Source of the DNA: Oscillospiraceae bacterium | Lineage (GTDB): Bacteria > Bacillota > Clostridia > Oscillospirales > Acutalibacteraceae | Reading direction: 5' to 3' | DNA length: 64,000 nt | NCBI GenBank assembly: GCA_015065545.1 | Contig: SVQA01000001.1 | Span: forward strand, 62,001-126,000 | Shown here: positions 61,852 to 64,000 of the stretch, piece after piece | How positions within the stretch are numbered: position 1 is the first letter of the stretch | How the letters are laid out: each line of letters begins with the position of its first letter | Notes under the pieces: model-generated | What the model saw: the letters and a program-made list of their open reading frames with translations, nothing else | The model's database searches: none | Told to the model about the DNA's origin: nothing | Made by a program: the position numbers and the translations under genes

Positions 61852-62204
61852 TCATCGAGTTTGAGAACTTCTGAATAATCAATATCTTTAAACTTACCGT
61901 CAAAAAACATTGATGCAAATAGTTCATTATCAAAAGCATCTTTTACAGCAGTAAATTTGTCTGTATAAAAAGCATTTGCAAGATAAGAAAATATCAGGAC
62001 TATTAAGCAAACGATAAGTTGTAGTGTAGCAATGGGACTTAAGACCTTAACTCTAATCTTGTTTGATACAGATTCGTTTGCTTCCATCTCATCCTTATAA
62101 TCTTCTTTCATATCCACATTTTCATCAAATGATTTTTTATACATAGGAGATGTAAGAGATGTCCAGTTTTCTTCGCTTATGTTATTGTAAGAGAAATCCT
62201 CCAT
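61848..62204 (-). CDS. Short single-helix protein in the SpoIVFA position
   Basis: A 118-residue protein: acidic cytoplasmic N-terminus (about 50 residues), one membrane helix (about residues 60-80), and a short extracytoplasmic tail (DKFTAVKDAFDNELF...). SpoIVFA, the inhibitor and scaffold of SpoIVFB, has the same order but also a LytM/M23 domain, which is missing here. No M23 gene or remnant is visible before the MATE gene. Inference from position, topology and the ATGA overlap with spoIVFB; no sequence motif proves it. Confidence 0.55.
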   Translation of the reverse strand: MEDFSYNNISEENWTSLTSPMYKKSFDENVDMKEDYKDEMEANESVSNKIRVKVLSPIATLQLIVCLIVLIFSYLANAFYTDKFTAVKDAFDNELFASMFFDGKFKDIDYSEVLKLDE

Positions 62205-62245
62205 AATATCACCCGATTAAATATATGAAGTAAAATATCAAAAGA

Positions 62246-63625
62246 TTAGTTAAGCTTAGAAAAATCTTTTTTCTTGAGATCAAAAAAGAATATCAAAGCA
62301 AGAATGGTACAAAAGATTTCTGCAATCGGGAACGCAAACCACATAACATCTATGCTGATTTTAGAAAGGACAAAAGCAACAGGTAAAATTAAAACAAGCT
62401 GCCTGAGCACTGACATAAGTAAGCTTCGTATTCCTTTGCCTACAGACTGGAACAATGCCGTCATAATAACGCCAATGGAAGCAGGTAAGAAACAAAGACT
62501 AATCTTTCTTATAGCATCAACACCAAGCTCTGTAAGCTCAGGTGATGTGTTGAACATCCCAAGAATTGTTCTTGGGAAAACCTGAAAGACTAAGGTACCG
62601 ATTCCCATAATAGTCGCAGAAATAAGCAATGCATATTTAAGAGTTGTCATCATTCTCTTTCTGTTTTTTGCACCATAATTATAGCCGATTATAGGTGAAA
62701 CTCCCTGATTAAGTCCAAACACAGGCATAAAAACAAAGCTCTGAATCTTATAATAAATACCGAAGATTGTTTGTGCGGCAGAGTTCATAGCATCCGGTGC
62801 AGGAGAAACAGAAAGAATAATGTTGATACCTGCAACCAAAACAGAACCTATTGCCTGCATAACAATTCCCGATAAACCAACAACATAAATATCTTTGATT
62901 CTTCTGAGTCTCAGCTTAAAGCCCTTGAATGAAAATTTAATATCGAACTTTTTAACAAGAATTGTAATAATAAGAAAAATCATCGCAAACCACTGTCCGA
63001 GAACAGTAGCAACAGCGGCACCCTTTGCACCAAGTTCCGGAAAAGGTCCAACACCGAAGATAAACAAAGGATCAAGAATAATATTACTTATTGCACCGAT
63101 AAGATGAGAAATCATTGGGAAAATCATATTACCTGTTGCCTGAATACACTTTTCAAGCATAACCTGAACAAATGCACCAAGAGAGAAAATGAGCACAACA
63201 GAAATGTAGTCGACTCCATATTCGATAATTCTCGGATTGCTTGAACCTGCCATTAAACTAATGAAGGGACGCGAAAAGAAGATGCCGATAAAGGCAAAAA
63301 TTATCCAAGTAAAAAAAGCCAGTATGATTCCTGTAACCGCAACCTTAGAGGCTTCCCTATGTTCTTTTTCGCCTAATCTTCTTGCAATAAGAGAATTAAC
63401 ACCCACACCTGTTCCGACAATAAATGCTATAAGTAAAAGCTGTAATGGATAAACAAGGGATACAGCCGTCAAAGCCTCACTGTTCTCGCCGTAATTGGCA
63501 AGAAATACACTGTCAACAACATTATATAGAGCCTGAATAATCATAGAAAACATAGCAGGCAGGCTCATACTCATAATAAGAGGAAAAATCTTCTGAGTTC
63601 CCATCTTATTCATTTTAGTATTCAA
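62246..63625 (-). CDS. MATE family efflux transporter
   Basis: Sodium- or proton-coupled multidrug exporter of 459 residues with 12 predicted membrane helices in two similar halves. Family hallmarks are the N-terminal PLIMSMSLPAMFSMIIQALYNVVDSVF, the LEKCIQATGNMIFPM segment in the middle and FGLNQGVSPIIGYNYGAKN in the second half. It belongs to the NorM/DinF-like branch typical of gut clostridia. Substrate unknown. Two bases separate it from the VanZ-like gene, so it is second in that unit. Confidence 0.93.
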   Translation of the reverse strand: MNTKMNKMGTQKIFPLIMSMSLPAMFSMIIQALYNVVDSVFLANYGENSEALTAVSLVYPLQLLLIAFIVGTGVGVNSLIARRLGEKEHREASKVAVTGIILAFFTWIIFAFIGIFFSRPFISLMAGSSNPRIIEYGVDYISVVLIFSLGAFVQVMLEKCIQATGNMIFPMISHLIGAISNIILDPLFIFGVGPFPELGAKGAAVATVLGQWFAMIFLIITILVKKFDIKFSFKGFKLRLRRIKDIYVVGLSGIVMQAIGSVLVAGINIILSVSPAPDAMNSAAQTIFGIYYKIQSFVFMPVFGLNQGVSPIIGYNYGAKNRKRMMTTLKYALLISATIMGIGTLVFQVFPRTILGMFNTSPELTELGVDAIRKISLCFLPASIGVIMTALFQSVGKGIRSLLMSVLRQLVLILPVAFVLSKISIDVMWFAFPIAEIFCTILALIFFFDLKKKDFSKLN

Positions 63626-63627
63626 AT

Positions 63628-64000
63628 CTAAGCACCCCTTTTAAATATTCCTTTACTTTTCAAAAAACAAAATATAATAGCTAATACAAAACCAAATGTT
63701 GCACCGCAAATATCGAGCAACATATCCGAAAAACTACAGGCTCGTCCGCTTGAGATAAGCTGAAAGCACTCATCTGATACAGCAACTGCGATATATAGCA
63801 AAGGTGTAAAAATACAAGTTATCAAAGTCTTAGGCTCATATCTGATTAAAGCAGAATGCAAAGCAAAGCCCAGAACAGCAAATTCAAAGAAATGTGCAGA
63901 TTTACGCACAAAATGGCTTGAAAAAGAAAAATCAAAACCAATACTACGGCAAATTAAATTCAAAAATTCAACAATCTTTCCGCTCTCTGCACTTGAAGCT
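63628..64000 (-). CDS. VanZ family membrane protein (5' partial)
   Basis: The frame is open to the window edge: codons upstream of position 63963 read ...SSAESGKIVEFLN with no stop, so the first helix lies outside. The visible part has the VanZ block HFVRKSAHFFEFAVLGFAL, SDECFQL, RACSFSDMLLDICG and a C-terminal helix. VanZ proteins affect teicoplanin susceptibility in vanA elements but are also common chromosomal proteins of unclear role. No van genes are nearby. Confidence 0.85.
   Translation of the reverse strand, partial: ASSAESGKIVEFLNLICRSIGFDFSFSSHFVRKSAHFFEFAVLGFALHSALIRYEPKTLITCIFTPLLYIAVAVSDECFQLISSGRACSFSDMLLDICGATFGFVLAIIFCFLKSKGIFKRGA

Noticed and set aside
63628-64000. Glycopeptide resistance element suggested by VanZ
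   Set aside because: No vanA, vanH, vanX or vanRS genes are present in the window, and chromosomal VanZ homologues are common in gut Firmicutes.

Overview
The window reads as a chromosomal segment of a low-GC, anaerobic, endospore-forming member of the Clostridia, most like the gut Oscillospiraceae/Ruminococcaceae. The evidence is AT-rich DNA with AGGAGG-type ribosome binding sites and sigma-A promoters; clostridial gene order (miaB-ylbF-mutS-mutL-miaA, HlyD-yggS-sepF-ylmH-divIVA-ileS-lspA-rluD, tig-clpP-clpX-lon-ysxC); an oxygen-sensitive pyruvate formate-lyase with its activase; several sporulation genes (yunB, cwlD, sigK, cwlJ, gerQ, spoIVFB); and two secreted proteins with type I dockerins, a hallmark of ruminococci and cellulolytic clostridia. 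No assignment below family level is possible from the sequence alone.

Layout. 1-2.4 kb: an Xaa-Pro peptidase fragment, efp, a Cys/Asp-rich CD1247-type protein and yunB. 2.4-10 kb: tRNA modification and mismatch repair (miaB, ylbF-type, mutS, mutL, miaA). 10-18.3 kb: a division and envelope cluster. 18.3-24.5 kb: rplS with a structured leader, lepB, rbgA, rnhB, yraN, a dipeptidase, thrC and a phosphoesterase. 24.5-32.1 kb: protein quality control (tig, clpP, clpX, lon), ysxC and lysA. 32.1-36.6 kb (minus strand): a Xer recombinase, a 650-bp AT-rich gap, then cwlD-radA-DUF6873. 36.7-42.6 kb: feoAB, sigK, prfC, hemW. 42.6-43.7 kb: the germination pair cwlJ-gerQ.

43.8-50.6 kb is the accessory part. 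A seven-helix membrane LuxR-type regulator faces, across a repeat-rich divergent control region, a transcription unit that begins with a long structured leader, continues with a 24-residue single-helix peptide, and then carries two paralogous modules, each a secreted repeat/dockerin protein followed by a small lipoprotein. This is the best candidate for an undescribed system. It looks like a sensor-controlled surface or secretion locus, but its function cannot be read from the sequence.

50.6-52.6 kb: tRNA-Ser(CGA), a zinc-ribbon membrane protein and a WG-repeat protein. 52.6-55.8 kb: pflB-pflA behind a ZTP (pfl-motif) riboswitch with an overlapping intrinsic terminator and a perfect 9-bp operator-like dyad on the -35 box. 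55.8-64 kb: mpg, an orphan substrate-binding lipoprotein, a YtqA-type radical SAM protein, tRNA-Ser(GGA), the TIGR03936/TIGR03960 radical SAM pair, SpoIVFB with a short SpoIVFA-like partner, a MATE transporter and a partial VanZ protein.

Two themes recur. First, the late mother-cell sporulation pathway is represented by pro-sigma-K and its presumed processing protease SpoIVFB. Second, two sporulation genes (yunB, sigK) begin directly behind hairpins that act as the terminator of the upstream housekeeping gene and also contain the sporulation gene's ribosome binding site.
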